64,000 nucleotides of DNA from Myxococcus stipitatus. Its GTDB lineage: Bacteria > Myxococcota > Myxococcia > Myxococcales > Myxococcaceae. The translations under genes and the position numbers were made by a program. The stretch lies in contig NZ_CP147913.1 of NCBI RefSeq assembly GCF_037414475.1, positions 806,001-870,000 of the forward strand. The letters run 5' to 3'. Below the pieces are notes generated by a model. That model did not search any database, was not told the DNA's origin, and saw nothing but the letters and a program-made list of their open reading frames with translations. This document shows positions 8,136 to 17,828 of this stretch, piece by piece; within the stretch, counting starts at the first letter, position 1, and every line of letters starts with the position of its first letter.

Positions 8136-10484
8136 CTACGGCCAGACGCTGAACTGGTCCTCGCCGGGGTGCTGGACGCTGACGAAGAGCGTCTTCATGT
8201 CCGGGCTGAACGTGGGGCCGGTGGCCTCCGCGTCGCTCGGCATGGACAGCACTCGGAAGGCGCGGCGGAAGTTCGCGTTGCCCCGGTGCGCCGGGTTCTG
8301 GTTCAGGTAGTAGACGCCGTCCGCCACCTTGTTGACGCCGAAGTTGCCGTCCGTCCCGAACCACACGCCGCCATCGCGGTCGATGAGCAGGTTGTCCGGC
8401 TTCGCGGCGGAGAACTCGGGCGCCGCGCTGGCGGCCGCGGACTCGCCCTTCCACACGCGGAAGAAGGTGAACGTCCGGGAGCTCCCGGGCGCCGCGGTGT
8501 TCGCCTCGCGGATGCCGAAGATGGAGCCCACGCGGTCCGACGCACGGTTGTCCGTGGCACCACGCGCCTTGGCCACCCACGCCCCATCCTGCCCACGCGT
8601 GGCCGTGGCGACGCGACCCTGCTGGTCCAGCGCCGTCGGGTCACCGTGCTCGGTGAAGGCCACATACAGCAGCGGCGAGCCGCTCGGGTCCTTCGGGTTC
8701 CACTCCAGGTCCTCGGGACGGTTGAGCTCCATCACGCCCACCTTGTTCGCCGCCGTCCACAGCAGCTTGCGGACCTGGTCGTTGTCCGTGAAGCCGCCAA
8801 TGGCGTTGTAGCTGGCGTCGCGCAGCGCGGTGCCCACCGTCATCGTGGGCTGGCCCCAGGCCTCGCCATTGGGCGCCAGGTCCGCGCTCTCCAGGCTCAA
8901 CTCCACCCAGCGGCCCTGCCCCGGCTTCTCGTCGGTGGGGATGACACCCCCCACGAGCGTGTCGCCCGTGTTGTTGTCCAGGCCCGCGAAGTGCGCGGCG
9001 TAGACCTTGCCCTCGTCGAGCAGCGCGCGCGTCTCCGCCTTCGTCATGCCCGCCCGGTAGGGACGGCTGGAGACGAACTTGAAGATGCGGCCACCACGGC
9101 GGTCATCGCCGCCGTAGATGACGATGGGCTGGTCGGCGAGCAGCTTCCAGTTCGCATCCACGACGAAGGCCGCGTTCTCCCAGTGCGCGCGGCCCATGAC
9201 GCCCATCTTGCGATGACCCACGCCCGGCTTCGACGCGTCCTTGCCGTACCAGAGGTCCGCGGGCTGGCCCGGGTCCACCTCGGTGAGGAAGCCGTAGCCA
9301 TCCTTGAGGTGCGAGGAGCTTGAGTCCCGGCTGACCATGTCTCCGGACACCGGCGGCGAGAAGTCCGGAGCGAGCGGCGCGCCCGGCATCATCCCGGGCG
9401 CGTTGGCCACCCAGTCGTTCTTGCCCGTCCACAAGCCCCCTTCCGGGTCGCCGTAGACGCCCTGGACGTTCTCCTCCCCCGTGAAGATGGTGCCCCACGG
9501 CGTCTGGCCGCCCGAGCAGTTGTTGTGCGTTCCTGCCACCACGCCCGGAGGCAGCGCCGTCCCCGAGTCATCGTGGTCCACGCCCGACAACGTCACGCCC
9601 ACCACCTTCGCCAGCGTCGCGCTGGTGGCGTCGTAGCGCAGGTTGGCCGCGTTGCGGTCCACGGCCCACTCCCCCGTGGCCGGGTCCTGCACCACGCGAA
9701 TCCAGGTGCCACCCACCTGCTTCTTCCATTCCTTGTTGTAGGTGACGAGCGCGTCGTCCTGCCACGTGGTGCCATCCGTCACCGCGTTGGACAACGTGCC
9801 GCTGTTGCGCAGGAAGCGGGCGAAGTCCAGGTGCTGACCCGTGGGCGCCGTGCCGACGCGAGGCTTCGAGCCCGAGATGTACTCATGGTTGATCCACATC
9901 CACCCGGCCGCCCCGCTGCCCTGGTACTGCGGCGCGTTGCCCTGCGTGTTCCAGCCGTCACCAAAGAACGCGATGTAGTCCACGTTCGAGCCAAAGCGCG
10001 CGCCGGACTTGCTGAAGGTGATGGGGTCCATCCACTTGATGACCGTGGTGGAATACAGGCCCGGCACCGTGCGCACCGAGTCCGTGGACGCGGGAGACAA
10101 CGGGAAGACGAAGGGCGTGGGCAACGTGCCGGCGACGACCTGGTCCACGCGCGCCTTCACGTACTCCGCCAGGTTCGTCGCGCCGGTGCCCAGGTCCCCC
10201 CGGAACGTCAGCGCGATGACGGAAGACAGGGGCGTGCCCGCCTCCACGCCGGGAGCACGCGTCACGGCGCCAGGCCCCGGCTGTCCTTGTGAGCCCGGCC
10301 CCGTGGGACCTGTCGGACCTGGCGTTCCATCGCGGCCCGGCGTTCCGGGCTGTCCCGGCGCGCCGTCGTCGCCATCGGCGCCGCGTGGACCGGAGGGACC
10401 CACGTCACCGTCGCACGCGGTGAGGGACAAGGAGCTACCCAGAAGCATCGCGCCGGTCGCGAGCCGCAGCAGTCGAGAAGACAT
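8136..10484 (-). CDS. PhoX-like (DUF839) lipoprotein with collagen-like Gly-X-Y repeat
   Basis: The 782-residue product has a lipoprotein signal with lipobox LTAC (Cys24). It is followed by twelve uninterrupted Gly-X-Y triplets (Gly29 to Gly62), a short break and a few more. The rest matches the PhoX/DUF839 family: GWMWINHEY, FTGEEN-type segments and repeated beta-propeller-like blades. PhoX enzymes are Ca/Fe-dependent extracytoplasmic phosphatases, but many DUF839 proteins are uncharacterised, so phosphatase activity is inferred. A GGAGGAAG site precedes the ATG. The collagen-like stalk directly after the lipid anchor is unusual. A diheme cytochrome gene follows in the same direction. Confidence 0.85.
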   Translation of the reverse strand: MSSRLLRLATGAMLLGSSLSLTACDGDVGPSGPRGADGDDGAPGQPGTPGRDGTPGPTGPTGPGSQGQPGPGAVTRAPGVEAGTPLSSVIALTFRGDLGTGATNLAEYVKARVDQVVAGTLPTPFVFPLSPASTDSVRTVPGLYSTTVIKWMDPITFSKSGARFGSNVDYIAFFGDGWNTQGNAPQYQGSGAAGWMWINHEYISGSKPRVGTAPTGQHLDFARFLRNSGTLSNAVTDGTTWQDDALVTYNKEWKKQVGGTWIRVVQDPATGEWAVDRNAANLRYDATSATLAKVVGVTLSGVDHDDSGTALPPGVVAGTHNNCSGGQTPWGTIFTGEENVQGVYGDPEGGLWTGKNDWVANAPGMMPGAPLAPDFSPPVSGDMVSRDSSSSHLKDGYGFLTEVDPGQPADLWYGKDASKPGVGHRKMGVMGRAHWENAAFVVDANWKLLADQPIVIYGGDDRRGGRIFKFVSSRPYRAGMTKAETRALLDEGKVYAAHFAGLDNNTGDTLVGGVIPTDEKPGQGRWVELSLESADLAPNGEAWGQPTMTVGTALRDASYNAIGGFTDNDQVRKLLWTAANKVGVMELNRPEDLEWNPKDPSGSPLLYVAFTEHGDPTALDQQGRVATATRGQDGAWVAKARGATDNRASDRVGSIFGIREANTAAPGSSRTFTFFRVWKGESAAASAAPEFSAAKPDNLLIDRDGGVWFGTDGNFGVNKVADGVYYLNQNPAHRGNANFRRAFRVLSMPSDAEATGPTFSPDMKTLFVSVQHPGEDQFSVWP

Positions 10485-10653
10485 GAAGCACTTCCTCCAG
10501 GGGTCAAGGGCCCCCGATACAAAGGGGGGTTAGGGGCCCGGACACATCCTGAGGAGGCCGTGTGGCAGCGGCTTGTTCAGTGCGTCACTTCTTCATCACG
10601 GTACGCCTCGCCACGTCACGTGCGGGCAACGGGCGCGGCGCCCCGCGGTGAAT

Positions 10654-11201
<548 letters not shown>

Positions 11202-11205
<4 letters not shown>

Positions 11206-11603
11206 GGATGCTGGGGATGCAGCGGCTTGTTGAGCAGCTTCTCGGTGAGCTCGGGGCCCAGGCTGTCGGACATCAGCCGCTCCACCACCGTCTCGAACTC
11301 CACGCGCTGCGCATCGCTGCTGTAGATGAAGCGGATGCCCATGCCCGGCTCGTCGCCGTCGGCCTTCGACCAGACCACCTCGCCCAACAGCTCGAAGGGC
11401 GCCTCCCGGTGGGGCACCGTCAGCTTGAAGAGGAAGCGCGTGCCGATGGGCAGCGGCTTCTTCGTCTTGATGAAGGTGCCGCCCTTGCTGATGTTCTTCG
11501 TGTAGTCGGCGAAGAACGAGTTGAGCTTCTTGTAGTCGACCTTCAGCTCGATGGGCGCGCGCCCGTGCTGGCGGTGCTCGGGACCTGGCTTCTGTTCGGA
11601 CAT
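11202..11603 (-). CDS. PilZ-domain c-di-GMP receptor
   Basis: A single-domain PilZ protein of 133 residues. The c-di-GMP binding RxxxR is present as R11-Q-H-G-R15. The second motif, usually DxSxxG, reads N37-I-S39-K-G-G42, a common variant. It resembles the PilZ paralogue family expanded in Myxococcus. Start at 11603: the upstream open frame lacks similarity. It is divergent from the gluzincin gene with only 25 bp between the start codons, so at least one promoter must lie inside a neighbouring coding sequence. Its stop overlaps the DUF192 gene. Confidence 0.85.
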
Positions 11604-11628
11604 GCTGCCGGAGAGTATAGGTGAGGCC

Positions 11629-13989
11629 ATGGAGCAAGTCCTCACCCGTGCCCGCGCTCTCTTGCGCCGCCCGGCCGTCCTGGCCCTCCTGCTCCTCTTG
11701 GCGGGCGGGGGCTCGGCGCTCATCTTCCTGCCCCTCTTCGGCCTGCCGGGCTTCGAGCTGGCCCTGGCCCTGGCCATCGCCGTGGGCCTGCTCGGAGGGG
11801 GCACGGGCGTCGCCTCGGCCTTCCAGGAGCGCCGCATTCTTCTCTCCCAGGAGCCCCGGCCCGCCCAGGCCCGCCGCCCGGAGCGCCCTGGAACCGCCGT
11901 GGGGCTTGCCCTGGGCACGGCCGTGCTCCTCAACGTGGCCGCGCTCATCCCACCCCTCGTCGCCTCCACCGTCTTCGCGTGGCTGCGCACCGAGTGCAAT
12001 CCGTTCGAGCTGGTCGGTTTCTACCCCATGCTCACCCTCCCCTCGGCCGCGCTGGCCTCCGCGGCGGGTGTCCTCTGTGGCTTCCGCGCCCGGACGCCCA
12101 CCCGAGGGGTGGGCCTGTACGTGCTGCTCGTCCTGCTCTCGCTCATCCCCACCGTGTGGCCCATCGTCGCGGGTCCGCAGGTCTACGCCTTCAACCACTT
12201 CCTGGGACACCTCCCGGGTCCGCTCTACGACGAGGCCCTGGTCCTGACGCCCGCGCTGGCGTGGTTCCGGCTGGAGACGCTGCTGTGGGTCTGGCTGTTC
12301 GCGGCCGTCGCCACCGCGACGCTGAGCGTCAGCACCGGCACCGTGGGCCGCGCGGGCCTGCGCCCCCGGGTCATCCCATGGCTGCTCCTGCCGCTGGCCG
12401 GAATCATCGGGCTGGAGGTGAACGGTCCTCAGCTGCGCACCCGGATGACGGACGCGTACCTGGCCGAGACGCTGGGCGGCGTGCGCGACACGGAGCACTT
12501 CCGGCTCCACTACCCCCGTGGCAAGCCGAGCGAGGAGGTGGACCGGTTCGCCCGGGACCTGGAGTTCCGCTGGATGCAGGTCCACCGCTTCCTGGGGGTG
12601 GCCCCCACCGAGCGCATCCGCGTGTGGCTCTATCGCAACGAGGAGGAGAAGCAGCTGCTGGTGGGCGCGGGCCGCACGCAGTACGCCAAGCCCTGGCGCC
12701 ACGAGCTGCACATCCAGGACAAGCCCTTCCCCCACTCCACGCTGCACCACGAGCTGGCGCACGTCATGGCCGCTCCCGCTGGCAGCGGCCCTTTCCGCGT
12801 CACCACGCGCCTGGGCCTCTGGCCCCTCATGGGTGTCATCGAAGGGTTCGCCGTGGCCGCGGATGGCCCCGCCCAGGGCGACCTCACGCTGCACCAGTGG
12901 GCCGCGGGCATGCGCCGCCAGAAGCTGGCCCCGGACATGCGCAAGCTGATGGGGCCGGAGGGCTTCTACCAATCCGCGCCCGCGCGCGCGTACACCGTGG
13001 CCGGCTCCTTCCTGTTGTACCTGGCGGACACGTACGGCTCCGACCGTCTCCGCGCGCTCTACGCCCACGCGGACTTTCAGGACGCCTACGGTCGCCCCCT
13101 GGGGGAGCTGGTCTCCGAGTGGGAGCGCTACGTGGACGCCCTCCCGCTGGATGACGCCGCCGTCGCCCGTGCCTTCGCGCGCTTCCGCGCCGGCAGCCTC
13201 TTCAGCCGCGCCTGTGCCCGCGAGGTGGCCCGGCTCACCGAGTCCGCCCGCTCCACACTGGCGACCGCCCCCGCGGAGGCGCTGGCGAGCTACACCCGCG
13301 CCGCGTCGCTCCAGCCCGAGGAGCCCTCGTTCCGCCTGGGCGAGGCCGCCGCGCTGTCCTCCCTGGAGCGCTACGACGAGGCCACCGCCGTGCTCTCCAC
13401 CCTCGCCCAACAGGTGAAGGGACAAAAAGTCACGGAGGCCGAGGTGGCCATGGCCCGCGCGGACGTCGAGTCCCGCCGCGAGCAGCCCACCCAGGCCCGC
13501 GTGTACCTGGACACCGTGCTGGCCCTGGACGCGACTCCCGAGCTGACGCGCACGGCCCAGGTGAAGCTCGCCGCGCTGGAGTCCACCGCCAGGCGCGAGG
13601 CCATCGACGCGTACTTCCTCGCGCCCCGAGAGGAGTTGCGCCTGCTGATGCTCGCGCGCTCCCTCCAGGCCATCCCCTCGGACCCGTATCTGAACTACCT
13701 GCTGGGCCGCCGGCTGCAACAGGTGGGCTCGCCCATCCTCGCGGGTGAGTACCTCCAGCGCGCCCTGGCGGATGAGACCCTGCCCCCCCTCCTGCGCCGC
13801 GAGGCCCTGCGCGTGAAGGTGGAGGCGGCCTATCTCGCCGGGGACTGCGGCGCGGTGCGCCACGAGGTCGGTGTCCTTCCAGACTTCGGAACCGCCTTCA
13901 AGGCGACGGCGCTGGAGTGGATGGAGCGTTGTGATTTCGAGGAGAAGACCTTCCGGGGGCCTCTCGTGCCACGACAGGCTTTCCGCTAG
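11629..13989 (+). CDS. membrane gluzincin-type metallopeptidase with C-terminal TPR-like repeats
   Basis: The 786-residue protein has an N-terminal region with about six membrane helices (residues 1-265), then a soluble domain holding HELAH (374-378) and a candidate third zinc ligand Glu405 in GVIEGFA. The C-terminal 230 residues are Ala-rich TPR-like helices. Gluzincins use HExxH plus a downstream Glu, so a zinc peptidase is likely; substrate and family are unknown. The catalytic domain probably faces the periplasm, since it follows an even number of predicted helices, but this was judged by eye. It is divergent from the PilZ gene. Confidence 0.75.
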   Translation: MEQVLTRARALLRRPAVLALLLLLAGGGSALIFLPLFGLPGFELALALAIAVGLLGGGTGVASAFQERRILLSQEPRPAQARRPERPGTAVGLALGTAVLLNVAALIPPLVASTVFAWLRTECNPFELVGFYPMLTLPSAALASAAGVLCGFRARTPTRGVGLYVLLVLLSLIPTVWPIVAGPQVYAFNHFLGHLPGPLYDEALVLTPALAWFRLETLLWVWLFAAVATATLSVSTGTVGRAGLRPRVIPWLLLPLAGIIGLEVNGPQLRTRMTDAYLAETLGGVRDTEHFRLHYPRGKPSEEVDRFARDLEFRWMQVHRFLGVAPTERIRVWLYRNEEEKQLLVGAGRTQYAKPWRHELHIQDKPFPHSTLHHELAHVMAAPAGSGPFRVTTRLGLWPLMGVIEGFAVAADGPAQGDLTLHQWAAGMRRQKLAPDMRKLMGPEGFYQSAPARAYTVAGSFLLYLADTYGSDRLRALYAHADFQDAYGRPLGELVSEWERYVDALPLDDAAVARAFARFRAGSLFSRACAREVARLTESARSTLATAPAEALASYTRAASLQPEEPSFRLGEAAALSSLERYDEATAVLSTLAQQVKGQKVTEAEVAMARADVESRREQPTQARVYLDTVLALDATPELTRTAQVKLAALESTARREAIDAYFLAPREELRLLMLARSLQAIPSDPYLNYLLGRRLQQVGSPILAGEYLQRALADETLPPLLRREALRVKVEAAYLAGDCGAVRHEVGVLPDFGTAFKATALEWMERCDFEEKTFRGPLVPRQAFR

Positions 13990-14054
13990 CCCCGCTTTCC
14001 GCTAGGCAGGCAGCCCACACAGCGGCGACGGGCCAGGTCATCCGGAGGGACACG

Positions 14055-14582
14055 ATGCGGTTCGAGACGAGGCAGCGAATCCAGGGGACGGTGGATGAGG
14101 TCGAGCGAGCGCTCCTCGACGAGCGGTATTTCGCCTTCCTGCTCCAACATCACGGCGTACTGCTGGAGCTCCAGCCGCTGGAGGTCAAGACGGAGGGCGA
14201 CCTGGTCCGCCGCCGCGTGCGCTACCGCCCCAAGCCCGTCATCGAGAGCATCGGCCCCAAGCGCGTGCCCCCGGAGTGGTTCGCCTTCATCGAGTCGTCC
14301 ACCTACGACAAGCGCCGCAAGGAGCTCACCTTCACCAACACGCCCACGTCCGGCACCATCTCCAAGATGCTGGTGAACACCGGCAAGATGCGCTTCCGCG
14401 ACTTGGGCGCGGGCCAGACGGAGCGCACCATGGACGGGGAAATCACCCTCAAGCTCCCCCTGCTCATGAAGCCCCTGGCGCTCATCGGCGAGAAGATCAT
14501 CCAGGGCGAGGGCCTGAAGATTCTCGACAACGAGATTCCCGTCCTCAACCGGTTCATCTCCGAGGTCATCCGCAAGGGCTGA
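14055..14582 (+). CDS. DUF2505-like START/SRPBCC protein
   Basis: A 175-residue cytoplasmic protein without signal or membrane segment. Its length, its opening (MRFETRQRIQGTVDEVE) and its pattern of alternating strands with a long C-terminal helix suit the DUF2505 branch of the START/SRPBCC hydrophobic-pocket fold. No ligand can be inferred. It follows the gluzincin gene by 65 bp in the same direction. Confidence 0.65.
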   Translation: MRFETRQRIQGTVDEVERALLDERYFAFLLQHHGVLLELQPLEVKTEGDLVRRRVRYRPKPVIESIGPKRVPPEWFAFIESSTYDKRRKELTFTNTPTSGTISKMLVNTGKMRFRDLGAGQTERTMDGEITLKLPLLMKPLALIGEKIIQGEGLKILDNEIPVLNRFISEVIRKG

Positions 14583-14653
14583 GGCACGCGGAGTGCAGGT
14601 GGGGCCTGGGGAATGGGTTGACTTCCCCGCCATTGTCTACGTAAGGCCCCGCC

Positions 14654-15121
14654 ATGCTCATCCGCTTCCTCGCTGTTTGCGCCCTGTCCCTGTTGGCCGC
14701 CTGCGCTCCGAAGCGCATCCCCGGCACCGACATCGACGACACCTCCGATACGCGCGCCATTTTGGCAGTGATGGAGAAGTATCGGTCTGCCGTTGAGGCA
14801 CGCGACGCACAGGCCATCCAGGCCCTGGTGTCCAACGACTTCCATGAGGACGCGGGGACTCCCGGCGAGCCCGAGGACGACCTCACCGCGGCGAACCTGG
14901 GCGCGTACCTGGAGACGCTCTTCCAGCAGCTCCAGTCGCCCAAGGTGGAGCTGGACGTGCGCCGCATCCAGGTGGGCCAGGACGTGGCCTCGGCCATCTA
15001 CTACTGGAAGGTGAACTGGCGCATGCCCAGCCTCAACCCCCGCCCCCAGCGGGAGGCGGAGCTGGAGCAGATGGTGTTCCGCCGGGAAGGGAACACCTGG
15101 AAGATCATCACCGGCATCTAG
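14654..15121 (+). CDS. NTF2/SnoaL-like lipoprotein
   Basis: The 155-residue product has a lipoprotein signal ending LLAAC (Cys17). A small alpha+beta domain follows that looks NTF2-like: a helix with MEKYRSAVEARD, then FHEDAG and curved strands ending REGNTWKIITGI. The fold is widespread and the role cannot be read from it. The gene is convergent with the homoserine-kinase-like gene. Confidence 0.7.
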   Translation: MLIRFLAVCALSLLAACAPKRIPGTDIDDTSDTRAILAVMEKYRSAVEARDAQAIQALVSNDFHEDAGTPGEPEDDLTAANLGAYLETLFQQLQSPKVELDVRRIQVGQDVASAIYYWKVNWRMPSLNPRPQREAELEQMVFRREGNTWKIITGI

Positions 15122-15131
15122 TCCGGCGGGC

Positions 15132-15156
15132 CCCGGGGCGCATGTCCCGCCCCGGG
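15132..15156. terminator. bidirectional hairpin between convergent genes
   Basis: CCCGGGGCG (15132-15140) and CGCCCCGGG (15148-15156) are exact complements around a 7-nt loop. It sits midway between the two convergent stop codons. Confidence 0.65.
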
Positions 15157-15169
15157 TGCCACACCCGAC

Positions 15170-16141
15170 TCACAGCCCGAGCAGCGCCGCGTAGCCCTCC
15201 GGCCCCATGGCGGTCAGCGCGCGCGTCCGGGCCAGATACGTGCGGTAGTCCTTGCGCACCAGCTTGTCGGCCGGCAGCGGCGACAGGTGGTAGTCGCGGA
15301 TGCGGCTGGAGGTGAAGCGCACCGCCCCGAAGAGCGCGTGGCCGAAGAGGTTGGCCCGCTCCACCGGGGCCAGGGGCCGGATGTCCTGGTACCCACGCAC
15401 CAGCGCCCGGCAGAGCTCCGGCTGGTACTGCCCCTGGTCGAAGCACCACGCGTTCAACGTGATGACCAGGTCCAGGCCATAGGCCTCGCGGCAGGCCATC
15501 TCGAAGTCGAAGAACGCGCCCACGCTGTCGCCCAGCCACTTCACGTTGTCGGTGAAGAGGTCCGCGTGGATGACGCCCAGCGGCTCCAGGCCCTGGCGCC
15601 GCGACTCCGCCGTGGCGAGCGCCTGCTCCAACTCCCCCGCGAGCCCGGACAGCGTCGCGTCGGGATGGCGGGCGAGCTCCACCAGCCAGCCACGCACGAC
15701 GTCGGGTGAGTAGGGATTGCCGCGCGAGCCGGTGAACGACTGCGTGTCGCGGTGCAGCTTGCCCAGCTCCGTGCCCAGCCGCTCCAGGTGCTCCGCGGTG
15801 AGGCCCGGGTGGCGCTTCTCTTCTCCGGCGAGCCAGCGGAAGACGCTGACGCGGCCACCCTCCATCTCCACGAAGGTCGCGCCGTCGCGGGTGGTCATCA
15901 GCACCGGCGAGGGGAAGTGGTGCGCGGCCAGGTGATTGAGCAGCGCGGACTCGAAGCGCAGGTCGTCCGCAGAGCGCACCGTCGTGTGGCGAACGAAGTA
16001 GCGGCCGCTGTCTGTCTCCAGCCGGTGGTTGGTGTTGATGGAGCCCTGGGGAATGGGCGTCACCCCGCGCACACTCCCCAACCCGAAGGTCTCGGCGATG
16101 CGGGTGAAGACCTCGGGGGACAGCGCCGTGTGAACCGCCAT
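15170..16141 (-). CDS. thrB: homoserine kinase type II-like phosphotransferase (APH fold)
   Basis: The 323-residue cytoplasmic protein has the aminoglycoside-phosphotransferase/protein-kinase fold of type II homoserine kinases. The N-terminal lobe has the substrate-side PQGSINTNHRL, the catalytic loop is VIHADLFTDNV, and the metal-binding segment is FFDFEMAC. Type II ThrB phosphorylates homoserine in threonine synthesis. Related choline and sugar kinases share these motifs and no other threonine gene is nearby, so the substrate is inferred. GGAGGAG lies correctly upstream of the ATG. Confidence 0.72.
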   Translation of the reverse strand: MAVHTALSPEVFTRIAETFGLGSVRGVTPIPQGSINTNHRLETDSGRYFVRHTTVRSADDLRFESALLNHLAAHHFPSPVLMTTRDGATFVEMEGGRVSVFRWLAGEEKRHPGLTAEHLERLGTELGKLHRDTQSFTGSRGNPYSPDVVRGWLVELARHPDATLSGLAGELEQALATAESRRQGLEPLGVIHADLFTDNVKWLGDSVGAFFDFEMACREAYGLDLVITLNAWCFDQGQYQPELCRALVRGYQDIRPLAPVERANLFGHALFGAVRFTSSRIRDYHLSPLPADKLVRKDYRTYLARTRALTAMGPEGYAALLGL

Positions 16142-16173
16142 TGCTCACTCCTCCATGCTCCCGGCCGCATGCA

Positions 16174-16202
16174 TTGACACCTGGGAGGGGCGTACCTAAT
16201 AG
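16174..16202 (+). promoter_or_regulatory. sigma-70-type promoter of the TPR gene
   Basis: TTGACA (16174-16179) is a perfect -35. After exactly 17 bp comes TAATAG (16197-16202). The leader to the ATG at 16233 would be about 25 nt. Confidence 0.6.
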
Positions 16203-16232
16203 CATCCAACGCCAGCGCGGGGAGACAGGTCC

Positions 16233-17813
16233 ATGGACACGGAAGGTCAAACCGACTGGAAGCGGCGCGAGAGTTGGAAGAGCGCGCTGGTGCAGGTGGC
16301 GGTGGCGGCCGTGGTGCTCGCGGGCGCGGTCACCTGGTTCGTCCACCGCGGCACGGTGCGAAAGCAGACAGAAGAGCATCTGCGCGCCGCCCGAGCCGCC
16401 GCCGCTCGAGGCAATCCGGCCGACCTCGCCCGCGCCATGGCGGAGCTGGAGACCTTGTTCCAGGTGGATGACCAGGCCCGCGACGCGCAGGCGCTGGCCG
16501 CGGACCTCCAGACGGTGTTGTGGCTGGACCACCACCAGCCCGGCGCGGACGCCAAGGCGCGCGAGCACCTTGCCCGGGCCGAGGAGCTCGACTCGCGCTC
16601 CGGCGAGCGCTTCGCCACGCGCGCGCTCCACCTGCTCGCGGAAGGCAAGACGGCCGAGGCGGAGAAGTTCCTCTCAGAACTCCAGGCCCAAGGCGCCAGC
16701 AGCCCCCGGCTGACCCTGGCCATGGCCCTGACGCTCCAGTCGAAGGGAGACCTTCCCGGCGCGCGCCAGGCCTTCGCCCGCGCCGCGGAGAACGCCTACC
16801 GCGACCCGCGCTTCACCAGCGCGTACGGCCTGGCCCTGCTCGATGAGGGCCAACATGACCAGGCGGTGGAGGCGTTCGAGAAGGCCATCCAAGCCAACCC
16901 GGACCACCTCCTCGCGAAGCTGAGCATGGGGCTCGCGCAGGTGTACCAGGGCAAGAAGCTGGACGAGGCCCAGCACACCGTGGACACCGCGAGCCAGAAG
17001 CAGGCCGAGCTGACGCCTGTCCTGCGCTCACGCGTGGGGGCGTTGAAGGCGGAGCTCGCGCTGACACGCGGCGCGACGGACCAGGCGCTCCAGGACGCGG
17101 AGTCCGCGCTGAAGGCCGTGCCGGATGACGTCTACGCGCTCTTCGCGCGGGCCCGGGCGCTGGCCACGAGGAAGGACGCCCAGGCGCGCGCCGCGTTCGA
17201 GGCCGCGGTGGCCCGGCGCCGCACCGCGCCCCTGCTCTATCTGGATGGCGCGCGCAGCCTCCAGGCCTCGGGCGACAACGCGGGCGCGCTGGCGCTGCTG
17301 GATGCCTACGAAGGGGCCTTCGGCGCCATCCAGGTGGCGACCGCCGATGGGAAGCAGGTGCGCCTGCTGGAGCAGGACGGCCGCTACTGGCTGGCGCGGG
17401 GCGGGCTGCTCGAGGCCACGGGGCGGCAGGACGACGCGCTGGGCGCCTATGACAAGGCCATCGCCGCCAAGGGCGTGGGACTGGCCCGGGCCCAGTACGC
17501 CAAGGGCGCGCTGCTCGTGCTGCGCAAGGACTACGAGAACGCGAAGGTGCTCCTGGCCACGGTGGCGCCGGACACGGGCGCCGGGACGCTGCCGGAGGCC
17601 TACGCGGCGATGGGCGACCTGCTCTTCGCGCAGAACGCGTACGCGGCCGGCTGCCAGCACTACTACTTCGGACTCGTGCGAGCCCGGGCCCAGGGGACGC
17701 CGCGCGAGGAGCTGGCCGCGCGCATCGACACCGTGAAGAAGGGCCTGGAGTCCGCGGGCCAGGGCGCCATGGCCAAGGCGTGGGTCAACGAGACGAACAC
17801 GCTGCTGCAATGA
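16233..17813 (+). CDS. single-pass membrane TPR protein
   Basis: The 526-residue protein has a short cytoplasmic head, one transmembrane helix (about residues 20-38) and a long run of TPR-like helix pairs filling the rest. One clear repeat carries YGLALLDEGQHDQAVEAF. The TPR part would lie in the periplasm and act as a protein-binding scaffold. The ATG follows a GGGGAGA ribosome site and a strong promoter-like sequence. It faces the FHA/cNMP operon with only 5 bp between stop codons. Confidence 0.75.
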   Translation: MDTEGQTDWKRRESWKSALVQVAVAAVVLAGAVTWFVHRGTVRKQTEEHLRAARAAAARGNPADLARAMAELETLFQVDDQARDAQALAADLQTVLWLDHHQPGADAKAREHLARAEELDSRSGERFATRALHLLAEGKTAEAEKFLSELQAQGASSPRLTLAMALTLQSKGDLPGARQAFARAAENAYRDPRFTSAYGLALLDEGQHDQAVEAFEKAIQANPDHLLAKLSMGLAQVYQGKKLDEAQHTVDTASQKQAELTPVLRSRVGALKAELALTRGATDQALQDAESALKAVPDDVYALFARARALATRKDAQARAAFEAAVARRRTAPLLYLDGARSLQASGDNAGALALLDAYEGAFGAIQVATADGKQVRLLEQDGRYWLARGGLLEATGRQDDALGAYDKAIAAKGVGLARAQYAKGALLVLRKDYENAKVLLATVAPDTGAGTLPEAYAAMGDLLFAQNAYAAGCQHYYFGLVRARAQGTPREELAARIDTVKKGLESAGQGAMAKAWVNETNTLLQ

Positions 17814-17828
17814 AGTGACTACAGCAGC
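17801..17828. terminator. hairpin spanning two convergent stop codons
   Basis: GCTGCTG (17801-17807) pairs with CAGCAGC (17822-17828). Both stop codons lie in the 14-nt loop region between the arms. Confidence 0.45.

Noticed and set aside
6456..9323. Plus-strand open frame of over 950 codons opposite the cytochrome and PhoX-like genes
   Set aside because: The opposite strand encodes heme motifs, a lipobox and DUF839 signatures. The plus-strand frame is a GC-bias shadow with no start signal.
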